33,594 bases of DNA from a virus: positions 1 through 33,594 of the IMG/VR virus record IMGVR_UViG_3300046836_000673; one strand, 5' to 3'. Below the pieces are notes generated by a model. It was not told the DNA's origin and did not search any database. It saw only the letters and a list, made by a program, of their open reading frames with translations. A program made the translations under genes and the position numbers. Each line of letters opens with the position of its first letter. The first letter of the stretch is position 1. Positions 7,288-14,408 of the stretch are shown one piece after another.

Positions 7288-7525
7288 GGAGCCGCTCCCT
7301 CTGCGCCTGCTTCTCTTCACGCCCGGTGTCCGCGCCGCCGAGCACCTTGACCTCGGTCGGGTCGCAGATGCTCACGCGCCCGGTGCGCTCGAAGTAGACG
7401 TTCGGCCAGCCGTCAAGGACCGGCCCGACCACATGGCCGAGGTCCCCGGCTTTCGCGACCTGGACGTCTTCGTCTTGAATCTCTGATGTGGCCTGGACCC
7501 AGTCGCCTAGTTCAAAATTGCGCAT
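7277..7525 (-). CDS. Small SH3-like barrel protein of unknown function
   Basis: 82 residues from ATG 7525, which has a good Shine-Dalgarno (CGGGAG, 5 nt spacing). The longer frame to 7651 is rejected. The sequence FELGDWVQATSEI..AKAGDLGHVVGP..GWPNVYFERTGR..ICDPTEVKVL has the alternating pattern of a KOW/SH3-like barrel: Gly-Asp at a turn, then short strands. It is the first gene of the 7525-6369 leftward unit and overlaps the next gene by 11 bp, so it is probably the leader gene transcribed from the divergent region 7526-7705. No function can be assigned. Confidence 0.55.
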   Translation of the reverse strand: MRNFELGDWVQATSEIQDEDVQVAKAGDLGHVVGPVLDGWPNVYFERTGRVSICDPTEVKVLGGADTGREEKQAQRERLHVN

Positions 7526-7615
7526 GTGAACTCCCGGAAAACTTCCATTACCTGAAAATAGAACATCACAACCCCCTGTAAGCGCTAGGTCCCCAAAAAA
7601 CCACACGGAGGGGTC

Positions 7616-7644
7616 TTGACGCTTTGGAACAGGGCTAATATTTT
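7616..7644 (+). promoter_or_regulatory. Candidate sigma70 promoter for the 7706 gene
   Basis: -35 TTGACG (7616-7621), 17-bp spacer, -10 TATTTT (7639-7644). An overlapping TAATAT (7636-7641) is 14 bp from the -35. The predicted start near 7651 puts repeat R4 in the leader at about +10 to +30. Confidence 0.45.
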
Positions 7645-7659
7645 GGTTCACGTTTCAAG

Positions 7660-7680
7660 GCCGATTCGCCCACAATCGGC
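7660..7680. promoter_or_regulatory. Dispersed palindrome copy R4 (weak spacer match)
   Basis: GCCGAT, spacer TCGCCCACA, ATCGGC. Both half-sites are perfect but the spacer is divergent, so orientation is uncertain. It lies just downstream of the candidate promoter, a natural operator position. Confidence 0.5.
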
Positions 7681-7705
7681 GCACGGTACGGAAAAGGAGA
7701 TGTAT

Positions 7706-8128
7706 ATGGCGAATCGACTCACCTCCGAGGAACTCCTGAAGCGCGCTGCAGCGGCAAAGGCACAGGCGGCCGAGCTCGAAAGAGCGGCGCAGGAGGCAAT
7801 GGCCCAAGAGCAAAAGGCCCCTCGAGCGGCGCGCGCGGCAACCACCAAGGCTCCGGCCGCCCGACGGAAGCAGGCGCCAAGCAAACACATCACTCACGAG
7901 GACCTGCTCGCGGCGGCAGCTGCCAGCCTGAAGAAGTATGGAACGCTCGTGCCGCCCCGCGAGAAGCTCTACCCCGAGATGATGCGCGAGTGCCCCCACT
8001 GCCAGACGACCAAACCCATCATGACCGGTTTCGGGCTGCGTAAGACTGCGAGCGGAATGCGCCCGCAACCCTGGTGCAGGGAGTGCCGTAACGGGAAGGA
8101 CAGCCACCCCACCCGTTACGGTCTGTGA
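7706..8128 (+). CDS. Zinc-ribbon protein with Ala-rich coiled N-terminus
   Basis: 140 residues from ATG 7706 (AAGGAG, 6 nt spacing; the ATG at 7700 is too close). Residues 5-35 form an Ala/Glu/Lys amphipathic helix, then a basic linker (KAPAARRKQAPSK). The C-terminus carries Cys96, Cys99, Cys124 and Cys127 in ECPHC..RPQPWCREC, a zinc ribbon like those found before HNH/endonuclease VII domains; no nuclease domain follows. It is the only rightward gene between 6.4 and 27.8 kb, has its own promoter and R4 in its leader, and converges on the early operon. That context suggests a regulator or immunity protein, which is inference. Confidence 0.6.
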   Translation: MANRLTSEELLKRAAAAKAQAAELERAAQEAMAQEQKAPRAARAATTKAPAARRKQAPSKHITHEDLLAAAAASLKKYGTLVPPREKLYPEMMRECPHCQTTKPIMTGFGLRKTASGMRPQPWCRECRNGKDSHPTRYGL

Positions 8129-8139
8129 GCCCTGCTCCA

Positions 8140-8364
8140 TCAGACAGCACACCACAGCGTCGCCTTCGGCCCCCGCTTCCCGCTGGGCCCGTCGTCCTTG
8201 CCGAGCCGCTTGACCTTGCCCGCCGCCTCGAGCGTTCGAAGCCGTTCGTAGGTGGCGAACGGCGAAAGGTTGAACTCCTGCGACACTTCCGCGGCGGTCC
8301 GCTTGTACCGGAGGAACCGCTTCGTCGCGTTCAGCGCCTGCTCGTATTGCTCTGCACTCGTCAT
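8140..8364 (-). CDS. Small winged-helix DNA-binding protein
   Basis: 74 residues from ATG 8364 with GAGAGG 7 nt upstream. The core ATKRFLRYKRTAAEVSQEFNLSPFATYERLRTLEAAGKVKRLG reads as a helix-turn-helix (TAAEVSQEFNLSPFATYERLRTLE) plus a basic wing, followed by KRGPKATLW. It is the last gene of the long leftward operon and ends 11 bp from the convergent 7706-8128 gene. A transcription regulator of early or late genes is likely; the target is unknown. Confidence 0.62.
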   Translation of the reverse strand: MTSAEQYEQALNATKRFLRYKRTAAEVSQEFNLSPFATYERLRTLEAAGKVKRLGKDDGPSGKRGPKATLWCAV

Positions 8365-8375
8365 GGCCACGCCTC

Positions 8376-8924
8376 TCAACCCACTTCGTTGTGAACAACC
8401 CGCGACCGCTCCATGCGGCCGAGGTACTTCAGACAAAGCCCGACGGCGTCGACGGCGTTGTGCCGGAGCCCCGCGGGCATAACGGCGTTGACGATGGCGA
8501 GCTCGCGCGGGTCGAGCCGCTCTAGAATGCGCCCGCAGAAGACCTCACCGGGGATGGTCCCCTTCCACTCCCGCGGATAGGGCGCGAACGTTTCCGGCGT
8601 TCGGCCGTCGCGCTCGAGGTGAGCCGCCACGGCGGCGAGCACTCCCGCGAGGGGCATAAGAGACGTGTTCGGGTCCTTCTTTCGTTCGTCGGGGTAGATC
8701 TTCGGCATCTCGGCGACGAACACCGTGACGTGCTCACCCGAGGGGAGCGCGTCGAGAGCCCAGTCGGCCGCTCGTCGGGCGACGTCGAGAATACGCGGCA
8801 GGCCTACCAGGTCCTTGCGCGGACGGATGATGTCCGCTGCGACGCAGCGACGGATCAGCGGGTTGAAGAGCGCAACGCCGGCTGCGTTGCTCGTGCCGAC
8901 GGCAGGGTCGAGGCCGAAGATCAT
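8376..8924 (-). CDS. RuvC-like Holliday junction resolvase
   Basis: 182 residues from ATG 8924, overlapping the upstream stop (ATGA). The RNase H-like fold signature is present: MIFGLDPA..GVALF with Asp6, VFVAEMPKIY with Glu72 and LRHNAVDAVGL with His154 and Asp159. These correspond to the acidic metal ligands of RuvC. Such enzymes cut four-way junctions in phage recombination or before packaging. Its position at the end of a replication operon fits this role. The length is close to that of bacterial RuvC (about 170 residues). Confidence 0.75.
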   Translation of the reverse strand: MIFGLDPAVGTSNAAGVALFNPLIRRCVAADIIRPRKDLVGLPRILDVARRAADWALDALPSGEHVTVFVAEMPKIYPDERKKDPNTSLMPLAGVLAAVAAHLERDGRTPETFAPYPREWKGTIPGEVFCGRILERLDPRELAIVNAVMPAGLRHNAVDAVGLCLKYLGRMERSRVVHNEVG

Positions 8925-9115
8925 CGGAGCACCCGGCGAGCGTTCCCGCAGACACAAAGGCCGAAGGGCCCGTCGAGGGGCGACGGGCGCCAAGAGGAGA
9001 CAGGGAGCTTCGCGCCTGCGCAAAGGTCAGCGCAGTTCTGCGCCTGCTCGGCGCTGCCGTAGACGTGGCATGCCGACAACGACGCGACCGCGACCAGCAA
9101 GACGAGCGTCTTCAT
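8921..9115 (-). CDS. Small Cys-rich lipoprotein
   Basis: 64 residues from ATG 9115, with ATGA overlaps on both sides. Residues 1-16 are a lipoprotein signal peptide, MKTLVLLVAVASLSAC with lipobox LSAC. The mature part has further cysteines (NCADLCAG, GLCVCGN) and would be lipid-anchored. Early phage lipoproteins often block superinfection at the outer membrane, and lysis o-spanins are also lipoproteins. The early-operon position favours exclusion, but this is inference. Confidence 0.65.
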   Translation of the reverse strand: MKTLVLLVAVASLSACHVYGSAEQAQNCADLCAGAKLPVSSWRPSPLDGPFGLCVCGNARRVLR

Positions 9116-9732
9116 CGGCCACCCCACAGCGCCTGGAAGCGCGTCAGGAAAAACTGCTCGGCCTGACAAGGGTCCATGCCGACCACATGGACGAACGGGA
9201 GCGGGTCCGGCATGACCCCCGCGGGCGTCGTCGCGCCCCAGGCGACCCTGTCGACGTTGGGCATCAGGGCTTCGACCTCGTTGGCGAGGATCTCGTAATC
9301 GACCGCCTTGACCTCGGGCGGCTCCCCGTCCGGGGACAGGCCGAAGCGCTCGGCGATCACGCTCTGCAGGTGGGCCTCGGCGGCCCGGTACTCGTCGAAC
9401 GCGGGCAGCTGCTTCAGGGGCCGGCTCACGTCTGCGATGTAGGCCTCGGAGGCGTCGTGGAGCAGCCCCCAGCGGGCCAGGTTGCGGACCTGGCGCGCGT
9501 CGACGCTCTGCTCTACCGCGCGGCGCTCGACCTCGAGCGACACGAGCACGCTATGTTCGGCGACGCTGTAGAAGCGGCACACGTGCCCGGTGTACCGGCA
9601 GACGTTCGACAGCGCGTGAGCGATGTCCTCGAGCACGATGTCCTGATGCCGCGGGCGGAGGGGGAAGAACTTCTCCCCCGTGAACGTCTGGATCCACTCC
9701 TTTGCCGTGGAACGGCCGGCCGCGTCGCTCAT
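9112..9732 (-). CDS. HD-domain phosphohydrolase (YfbR/DatZ-like)
   Basis: 206 residues from ATG 9732, whose ATGA overlaps the clamp stop in the +1 frame. HD motifs are visible: DIAHALSNVCRYTGH (His39, Arg46), YSVAEHS (His60), GLLHDASEAY (His92-Asp93) and AVDYEILANE (distal Asp). The pattern is that of the phage YfbR-like nucleotidases, a group that includes the dATP triphosphohydrolase DatZ of Z-genome phages. It probably hydrolyses deoxynucleotides in the host cytoplasm. Because of the G7 run at 9772-9778 the present sequence also reads in frame from the clamp gene, making a 388-residue fusion (9112-10278). Confidence 0.8.
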   Translation of the reverse strand: MSDAAGRSTAKEWIQTFTGEKFFPLRPRHQDIVLEDIAHALSNVCRYTGHVCRFYSVAEHSVLVSLEVERRAVEQSVDARQVRNLARWGLLHDASEAYIADVSRPLKQLPAFDEYRAAEAHLQSVIAERFGLSPDGEPPEVKAVDYEILANEVEALMPNVDRVAWGATTPAGVMPDPLPFVHVVGMDPCQAEQFFLTRFQALWGGR

Positions 9733-10278
9733 ATCCGCACCGGCATAATGATTACCGTGGCGTCGGCGATGCCCCCCCACGATGTCGGCCCGAAGAGGCC
9801 CCAGCCCATCGGGGCTGAACTGGCAGCGGGCATTGACGGCCTTCAGGGTCTTCTGTACCGACCCGATGCGCGCGAGATATTCCCCGTTGAAGCCCTGGAT
9901 GACCGTGCCCTTCGCCTTGTCGGCACGAGCCGGGACGACTCGCGCATAGTCGGGAAAGGTCCCCTCCGACGTGGAGTCCTCCAGGTCAAAGACGGCGGAG
10001 GGGTCGTCCTTGCACGCCTTGGCGCGTAGCAAGGCGGTCTCGACCGCAATCGGGGTCAGACGAACCGGGCCCGTCCCTTCGACCGCACCGATCACGGACA
10101 CACTGCAGAGGGTGTGTCCGTCCGTGGCCGTGAGCTTGACGCCGCTCGGCACCCGCTCGACGAGCACCTGTCCCAGCTGGGTCCGCGTCGGGTCCTTCGA
10201 AACGAACGCCTGAACCGCCTTCAGCGCGGCGGTCAACGTCTTGGGCTCGGTTGTTACCTGCATCGTCTGCTCGTGCAT
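9729..10278 (-). CDS. Sliding-clamp-like protein (DnaN-like), frame-interrupted
   Basis: It starts at ATG 10278 with Shine-Dalgarno AAGGGAGAA. The sequence resembles bacterial beta clamps shortened to about half length: VKLTATDGHTL, FPDYARVVPA, FNGEYLARI and FSPDGLGPLRAD. After RADIVGG the zero frame changes to HRRRHGNHYAGAD and runs into the HD gene. Dropping one base in the G7 run (9772-9778) gives IADATVIIMPVRI and a stop, the expected clamp ending, whose TGA overlaps the HD start. Coordinates given are for that 182-residue version. A polymerase processivity role fits the adjacent polymerase gene. Sequencing error, mutation or frameshifting cannot be told apart here. Confidence 0.65.
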
Positions 10279-10307
10279 TTGTTCTCCCTTGCTACGGCTA
10301 AACGTTA

Positions 10308-10328
10308 GCCGATTCTTTCGGTATCGGC
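10308..10328 (-). promoter_or_regulatory. Dispersed palindrome copy R5
   Basis: On minus: GCCGAT, spacer ACCGAAAGA, ATCGGC, identical to R1. It is followed by the dyad GGCTAACGTTTAGCC (10296-10310, overlapping). It lies between the polymerase stop and the clamp start, about 30 bp before the clamp ATG. Confidence 0.75.
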
Positions 10329-10331
10329 AAG

Positions 10332-12707
10332 CTAAGCGCTGGCGGCCAAACCCCGCGCAACGGCTACGGGGTTCAACTTCCCCACGCCGTCGCACACCCG
10401 CTTCACTCCGTCGGCCTCGACCTTGTGGCTCAGAATGTGGCCGTCCCAGCCGACCGGCGCGAGCTTCCGGCAGTGCGGACACTTCTCGACGGGCACGACG
10501 CGGCCCGCGGCGTCCCGCTCGGTCGTGGCGTCCTTGTACCAGCGCCACGCGAGAGCCGGCTCGACCACGCACGGGATCCCCGTCGAGTTCGGCGAGACAC
10601 CCGGGCCGCAGAACTCGGCAAAGGCCTGTTCCATCAGCCGGCAGGCGCGCTCGGCCGCCGCTGGCGCGGCCTCGACCGAGAGCTCGAGGAACTGCTCGTC
10701 GTGCACGAACACGAGCAGCCGCTGCCCCCACAGCGTCGAGGTCGGGTCGCAGTAGGCCTCCTTCATGGTCAGCCACAGGGAGCGCTTGGCGATGTCCGCG
10801 GCGAGCCCCTGGAAGGTCGTGTTCGCGCCGTTCGTAAAGTTGCAGCGCCCGCGCACCCGCTCGGAGATGATTTGCGTCACGCTGCCGACGCTCATTTCCT
10901 CGGGGAAGCCGTCCTCGTCGAGGACCTCTACCACCTCGCGCCCGGTCCACTCATTCACAATGGCGAAGTAGCCGGTCTCGCTGTTCATCTCCGGCCAGGT
11001 CTCGAACCACTTGTCTTTGAGCTTCCGGGCCACGCCGAGGCAGGCCTTACAGACCGTGGTCTTCGAGCGCTTGTCGAAGACCTTCTCGACGCCGCAATCG
11101 GTCGCCTCGCCGCTCAGGAGGCAGAACCGCGCATTGTAGGACTGCCGTGCGTAGGCGACGAGCTTGACCGCGCCGAGGCCGCCGGGGAGGCCGAAGTTTG
11201 CCGCCTTGGCCATCTGCCGGAAGTCCTTCGCCCACTTCTCTTTAGCCTCGAGCGCGGCCGTGAATTCTTCATACGTGCAGCCCTTGATCTGCGCGCCGAG
11301 CATGGCGTGCAGGTCGAGCCCCGCCCGGAGCGCGTCGGCCATGTGTGACCGAAGGCCGAGGTACTCGAGCACGAAGGCCAAGGTCCGGAGCTCGAGGGTT
11401 GGGTAATCCAGTGAGGCGAAGATGCAGCCGTCGCGTGCGATGAAGCCCTCGCGCGGGTTCCCGGCGTCGTTGCCCCGCGGGAGGTTCTGCAGGTTGGGGC
11501 TCGAGGCCGACGTGCGCCCGGTGTCCTTGATCGGGTCGTATCGGGTATTGATTGGGACGACGGTCCCCTGCGCCAAAACCTTGAGGTAGGTCGAGAAAAA
11601 CTTCTCGTTATCCTGCGCCTTGGCGAACTCTTCGAGCAGCGGGTCGCCCGACTCCTTCAGGGTGTCCTTGTTCGTCCGGATGTTGCCCTTCGCCGAGGTC
11701 GGCGGGTCGCCCTGGTAGACGGCGGTTACGAGCGTCTCGAGCGCCTTTTTGTCGGTCCCGTAGCGCATGGGGCGCCCGGCGTCGACGTCGGCCAACGCCT
11801 TCCGGAGGGCCGCCGCGCGCGCTTTCGTCTCCTCTGCGGCGTTCACAGCCGCCTCGCCCTCGGCGCGCACGCACGCCTCGAGCAGGGCGTCTCGGTCGAT
11901 GTGGTCCGGCTGCTGAAGGACGCCCTTCACCTTCGTGCACCGGTTGACCTTGAGCAGCCCGGCCGCGAGGAAGTGGGCCCGGGAGCGGGAGTGCTCGGCC
12001 GTGACCTTGGCCGTGAACTCGTCAACCCACGGCTTGTCGGTCCGGATGCCCCACATCGCGGACAGGTGCAGGACCCAGTGCGCGCGGATCTGCGCGGGGA
12101 GGTCGTGCAGGTTCCGGCCGTCGGCTATCTGCGCGACGGCGACGTCGTAGGTCTCGCGCGCGTCCCGAATGGGGTAGGCGCGGGCGGCCTCGGGCCGCTG
12201 GTCGAGCGGGATGCCGTCGAGCTCGGCGTAGCGCAGGCGCCAGGCGTCCGGGCCGCTCTTCTCGGCGGCGCGGTCGCTCCCGAGGTACTTCCGGCCGAGC
12301 TCTTCCAGGGAGAACCCCGAGCCGCTCGAGGAGTGCCCGTCGCCGAGCGTGCCCTCGTGGATCTGGATCAGCTTCTCCGCGAGCATCGTGTCGAAGGCCT
12401 CGTCGCGTTCGAGCTTTGCAAAGACGAGCGGGACGAGGGTCGGGTCGTCGGCGCACATCACGCCGAGGTCGTAGGCAAGGTTATGGCCGACGAGGACGCT
12501 CGGCCCTTCGAGCACCTGGCGGAACGCCCGGCGCGTCTCGACCTTGTCCATGATGTCTTCAGTCTCGGCGCCGTGTAGGTCGTGCAGGATCGGATCGATC
12601 GCATAGGAGCCGCAGACGAGCGGCGGCGCGAGCAGGCCCGGCTGAATCAGCCAGGTTTCCGTGTCAAAGGCCCAGAGGGTTTTGCCTCTGAAGGGATTCG
12701 GCTTCAT
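10332..12707 (-). CDS. Family A DNA polymerase (PolA-like) with 3'-5' exonuclease
   Basis: 791 residues, start ATG 12707 overlapping the methyltransferase stop (ATGA). N-terminal proofreading motifs are FDTETW (about 14), GHNLAYDLG (about 79) and RDARETYD. Polymerase motif A is DYPTLELR (about 430), the O helix is RQMAKAANFGLPGG (about 504) and motif C is VHDE (about 667). Compared with Klenow, the O helix keeps Arg, Lys and Phe but the usual Tyr of YG is Gly. Cysteine pairs around 11040-11130 (CLLSG..DCG..CKAC) and a C-terminal CPHC suggest zinc-binding insertions. It lacks a 5'-3' exonuclease domain and is presumably the phage replicase, next to its clamp. Confidence 0.9.
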   Translation of the reverse strand: MKPNPFRGKTLWAFDTETWLIQPGLLAPPLVCGSYAIDPILHDLHGAETEDIMDKVETRRAFRQVLEGPSVLVGHNLAYDLGVMCADDPTLVPLVFAKLERDEAFDTMLAEKLIQIHEGTLGDGHSSSGSGFSLEELGRKYLGSDRAAEKSGPDAWRLRYAELDGIPLDQRPEAARAYPIRDARETYDVAVAQIADGRNLHDLPAQIRAHWVLHLSAMWGIRTDKPWVDEFTAKVTAEHSRSRAHFLAAGLLKVNRCTKVKGVLQQPDHIDRDALLEACVRAEGEAAVNAAEETKARAAALRKALADVDAGRPMRYGTDKKALETLVTAVYQGDPPTSAKGNIRTNKDTLKESGDPLLEEFAKAQDNEKFFSTYLKVLAQGTVVPINTRYDPIKDTGRTSASSPNLQNLPRGNDAGNPREGFIARDGCIFASLDYPTLELRTLAFVLEYLGLRSHMADALRAGLDLHAMLGAQIKGCTYEEFTAALEAKEKWAKDFRQMAKAANFGLPGGLGAVKLVAYARQSYNARFCLLSGEATDCGVEKVFDKRSKTTVCKACLGVARKLKDKWFETWPEMNSETGYFAIVNEWTGREVVEVLDEDGFPEEMSVGSVTQIISERVRGRCNFTNGANTTFQGLAADIAKRSLWLTMKEAYCDPTSTLWGQRLLVFVHDEQFLELSVEAAPAAAERACRLMEQAFAEFCGPGVSPNSTGIPCVVEPALAWRWYKDATTERDAAGRVVPVEKCPHCRKLAPVGWDGHILSHKVEADGVKRVCDGVGKLNPVAVARGLAASA

Positions 12708-14101
12708 GCCGCCCTCCTTCCGGCATCGGTCCGCAGGTTCGCGCGAACGACGGCCTCGGCGACCTCCGGGCAGACGCTGTTCCCGATCAGCCGGACCTTG
12801 TCGGCCTTGGACTTCGCGGCGCTCAGGTCGTAGGCATTTGCGAACCGCCCGAACTGCGCGCGCAGGAGCTCGTGCGGCTCCAACATCCGCATGCCGATGT
12901 CGACGATCTGGTAGTCAACGCCCTCGACCGTGACGAGCCCCAAACGGTGCTTCGCCGTGATGGTCCGCATGGGCTCGGTCAGCGCCTGCCCGGTGTCGAC
13001 GTTGTAGAACGCCGTCAGGAACGCGCGGACCTCCGCGACGTGCTCGGCCGGCTCGCCCAACTGCGCGGTCACGAGGGAATGGTGATCCCGCGCCGTGACA
13101 GTCCCTAGGGGCGCGTCGAGAACACTCCCGAGCACCTTGCCACCGCCCTGGACCCGGAGCGGGTCGCCGAAGTGTTTCGCGAGGAAGGCGCTCACGAGGG
13201 CGTGCTTCTGGCCCTGCGCTACGACTGTCCCGAGCGGCTGGTGCAGGTCCAGGTACCGCGGGCGCTGGCCCGGGCGCTCCCCGTAGGAGGTCTGAACCAT
13301 CGTTGGCGCGACGTCGCCCACGATGTAGGGCGTAGGCGACTCGAGCACGAACCGCCGGATGCCTTGCGCGATGCGCCAGAGGGTCTTGTTCGCGAGCGGC
13401 TTCTTGCGCTCGAAGATGCTCGGGCACGGCAGGGACCAGTCGATGCACTCCGCCGCGGTCCGCAGGGGCAGGCCTCCGGGCCCGTGGGTGGGCTCAGGCC
13501 AGGCGACCGGCTGCCCGTCGCACCGGGCGACCAGGAAGAGCCGGCGGCGGCGGGTGGGCACGCCAAAGCGGCTGGCGTCGAGCACCCGGTAGTCGACCGC
13601 ATAGCCGAGGGCCTCGAGCTTGGCCTTCCACTCCCGGAAGGTCTCGCCCATCCGGGACTTGTCCGGCTTGCCGTCCTCGTTCAGCGGGCCCCAGCCCTGA
13701 AACTCGCTGACATTCTCGAGGAAGATGATGCGCGGGCGGACCTGCTCCGCCCAGTGCGTCACCGCCCACGCCAGGCTCCGGATGTTCTGGCTCCGGGGCT
13801 TGCCGCCCTTTGCGACGCTGAAGTGCGTGCAGTCCGGGGAGGCCCAGAGGATGTCGACCGGTCGGCCCTTCGTGGCGTCCTTGGGCTCTACTTCCCAGAT
13901 GTCCGCCGTCAGATGCACCGTGCCGGGGTGGTTCGCCTGGTGGACAGCCAGGGCCGTCGGGCTGTGATTGATGGCGATGTCGACGGTGCGGCCGGTCGCG
14001 GCCTCAATGCCCTGAGAGGCGCCCCCGCCGCCTGCGAAAAGGTCGACGATGAGGCCCGGTCCGATTCTTTTGGCATCGGTCAGTCGGCGAATAAGGCTCA
14101 T
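12704..14101 (-). CDS. DNA (cytosine-5) methyltransferase
   Basis: 465 residues from ATG 14101; the longer frame to 14173 is rejected because it overlaps the 14104-14211 gene. Motif I is LIVDLFAGGGGASQG (about 17-31), the catalytic loop is SPDCTHFS with Cys91, motif VI is ENV (129-131), motif VIII is PTRRRRLFLVA and motif X is GNSVCPEVAEA. The central target-recognition region contains repeats of the form LGTVxAxxxHxLV. No restriction enzyme gene is adjacent, so it probably protects phage DNA or regulates it. Repeat R6 lies within codons 8-13, encoding TDAKRIG. Confidence 0.9.
   Translation of the reverse strand: MSLIRRLTDAKRIGPGLIVDLFAGGGGASQGIEAATGRTVDIAINHSPTALAVHQANHPGTVHLTADIWEVEPKDATKGRPVDILWASPDCTHFSVAKGGKPRSQNIRSLAWAVTHWAEQVRPRIIFLENVSEFQGWGPLNEDGKPDKSRMGETFREWKAKLEALGYAVDYRVLDASRFGVPTRRRRLFLVARCDGQPVAWPEPTHGPGGLPLRTAAECIDWSLPCPSIFERKKPLANKTLWRIAQGIRRFVLESPTPYIVGDVAPTMVQTSYGERPGQRPRYLDLHQPLGTVVAQGQKHALVSAFLAKHFGDPLRVQGGGKVLGSVLDAPLGTVTARDHHSLVTAQLGEPAEHVAEVRAFLTAFYNVDTGQALTEPMRTITAKHRLGLVTVEGVDYQIVDIGMRMLEPHELLRAQFGRFANAYDLSAAKSKADKVRLIGNSVCPEVAEAVVRANLRTDAGRRAA
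14061..14079 (-). promoter_or_regulatory. Dispersed palindrome copy R6 (inside a gene start)
   Basis: On minus: CCGAT, spacer GCCAAAAGA, ATCGG, beginning 22 nt inside the methyltransferase gene. The flanking G/C pair is lost (T on both sides). It encodes TDAKRIG. Confidence 0.6.
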
Positions 14102-14103
14102 TG

Positions 14104-14211
14104 TCAACCCCAACCTTCGAGAATGGCTGCACCGATCAGGCAGCCCACAGCCACAGCCATGGCGACGACCCAAGCCATGTAGACGCGCTCCGAGAACTCT
14201 TGCGAGGTCAT
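14104..14211 (-). CDS. Tiny single-span membrane protein
   Basis: 35 residues, MTSQEFSERVY followed by a hydrophobic segment AWVVAMAVAVGCLIGAAIL and EGWG. ATG 14211 overlaps the upstream stop (ATGA), and the stop is 2 nt from the next ATG, so coupling supports a real gene despite its size. Topology predicts a short cytoplasmic N-terminus and a membrane helix. Function unknown. Confidence 0.5.
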   Translation of the reverse strand: MTSQEFSERVYMAWVVAMAVAVGCLIGAAILEGWG

Positions 14212-14408
14212 CGGCGGACTCCGTGCCAAAGGGAGACGTTCCAGCGGAAGAACTGCAGCTGGACGAACGGCGCGCGCAGGCAGGGCCAGTAGCCGGCGCG
14301 CAGGCCGAACCCGAGCGCGACCCGGCCGTCGAACGCGGCCTTGTTGCGTCGGACCTGCAGGTGCCACGAGCGCCGGGCCGGGCGCCACGGGAGGACGGTC
14401 GCAGGCAT
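14208..14408 (-). CDS. Small hypothetical protein
   Basis: 66 residues, MPATVLPWRPARRSW..., basic and Trp/Phe-rich (QLQFFRWNVSLWHGVRR). ATG 14408 overlaps the ligase stop (ATGA), and its own stop overlaps the next gene. This chain of 4-nt overlaps is the main evidence that it is translated. No domain is recognised. Confidence 0.5.
   Translation of the reverse strand: MPATVLPWRPARRSWHLQVRRNKAAFDGRVALGFGLRAGYWPCLRAPFVQLQFFRWNVSLWHGVRR

Larger units (their letters stand above)
7526..7705. promoter_or_regulatory. Divergent control region
   Basis: About 180 bp between the leftward 7525 gene and the rightward 7706 gene. It holds one plausible rightward sigma70-like promoter (7616-7644), repeat R4 and an AT-richer stretch (7540-7560), which may hold the leftward promoter. 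No convincing -35/-10 pair was seen for the left side. Confidence 0.5.

Noticed and set aside
7526-7705. A CI-type repressor gene around the divergent region
   Set aside because: Neither flanking gene has a classic CI/Cro domain; only small HTH or zinc-ribbon candidates are present.
8725-10029. 434-residue plus-strand frame opposite the RuvC, HD and clamp genes
   Set aside because: Shadow frame, low-complexity, no start signal; overlaps four coherent minus-strand genes.
12704-12735. Possible 17th palindrome copy at the methyltransferase/polymerase junction
   Set aside because: CTTCCGGC-ATCGG resembles the right part, but the left half-site is missing.
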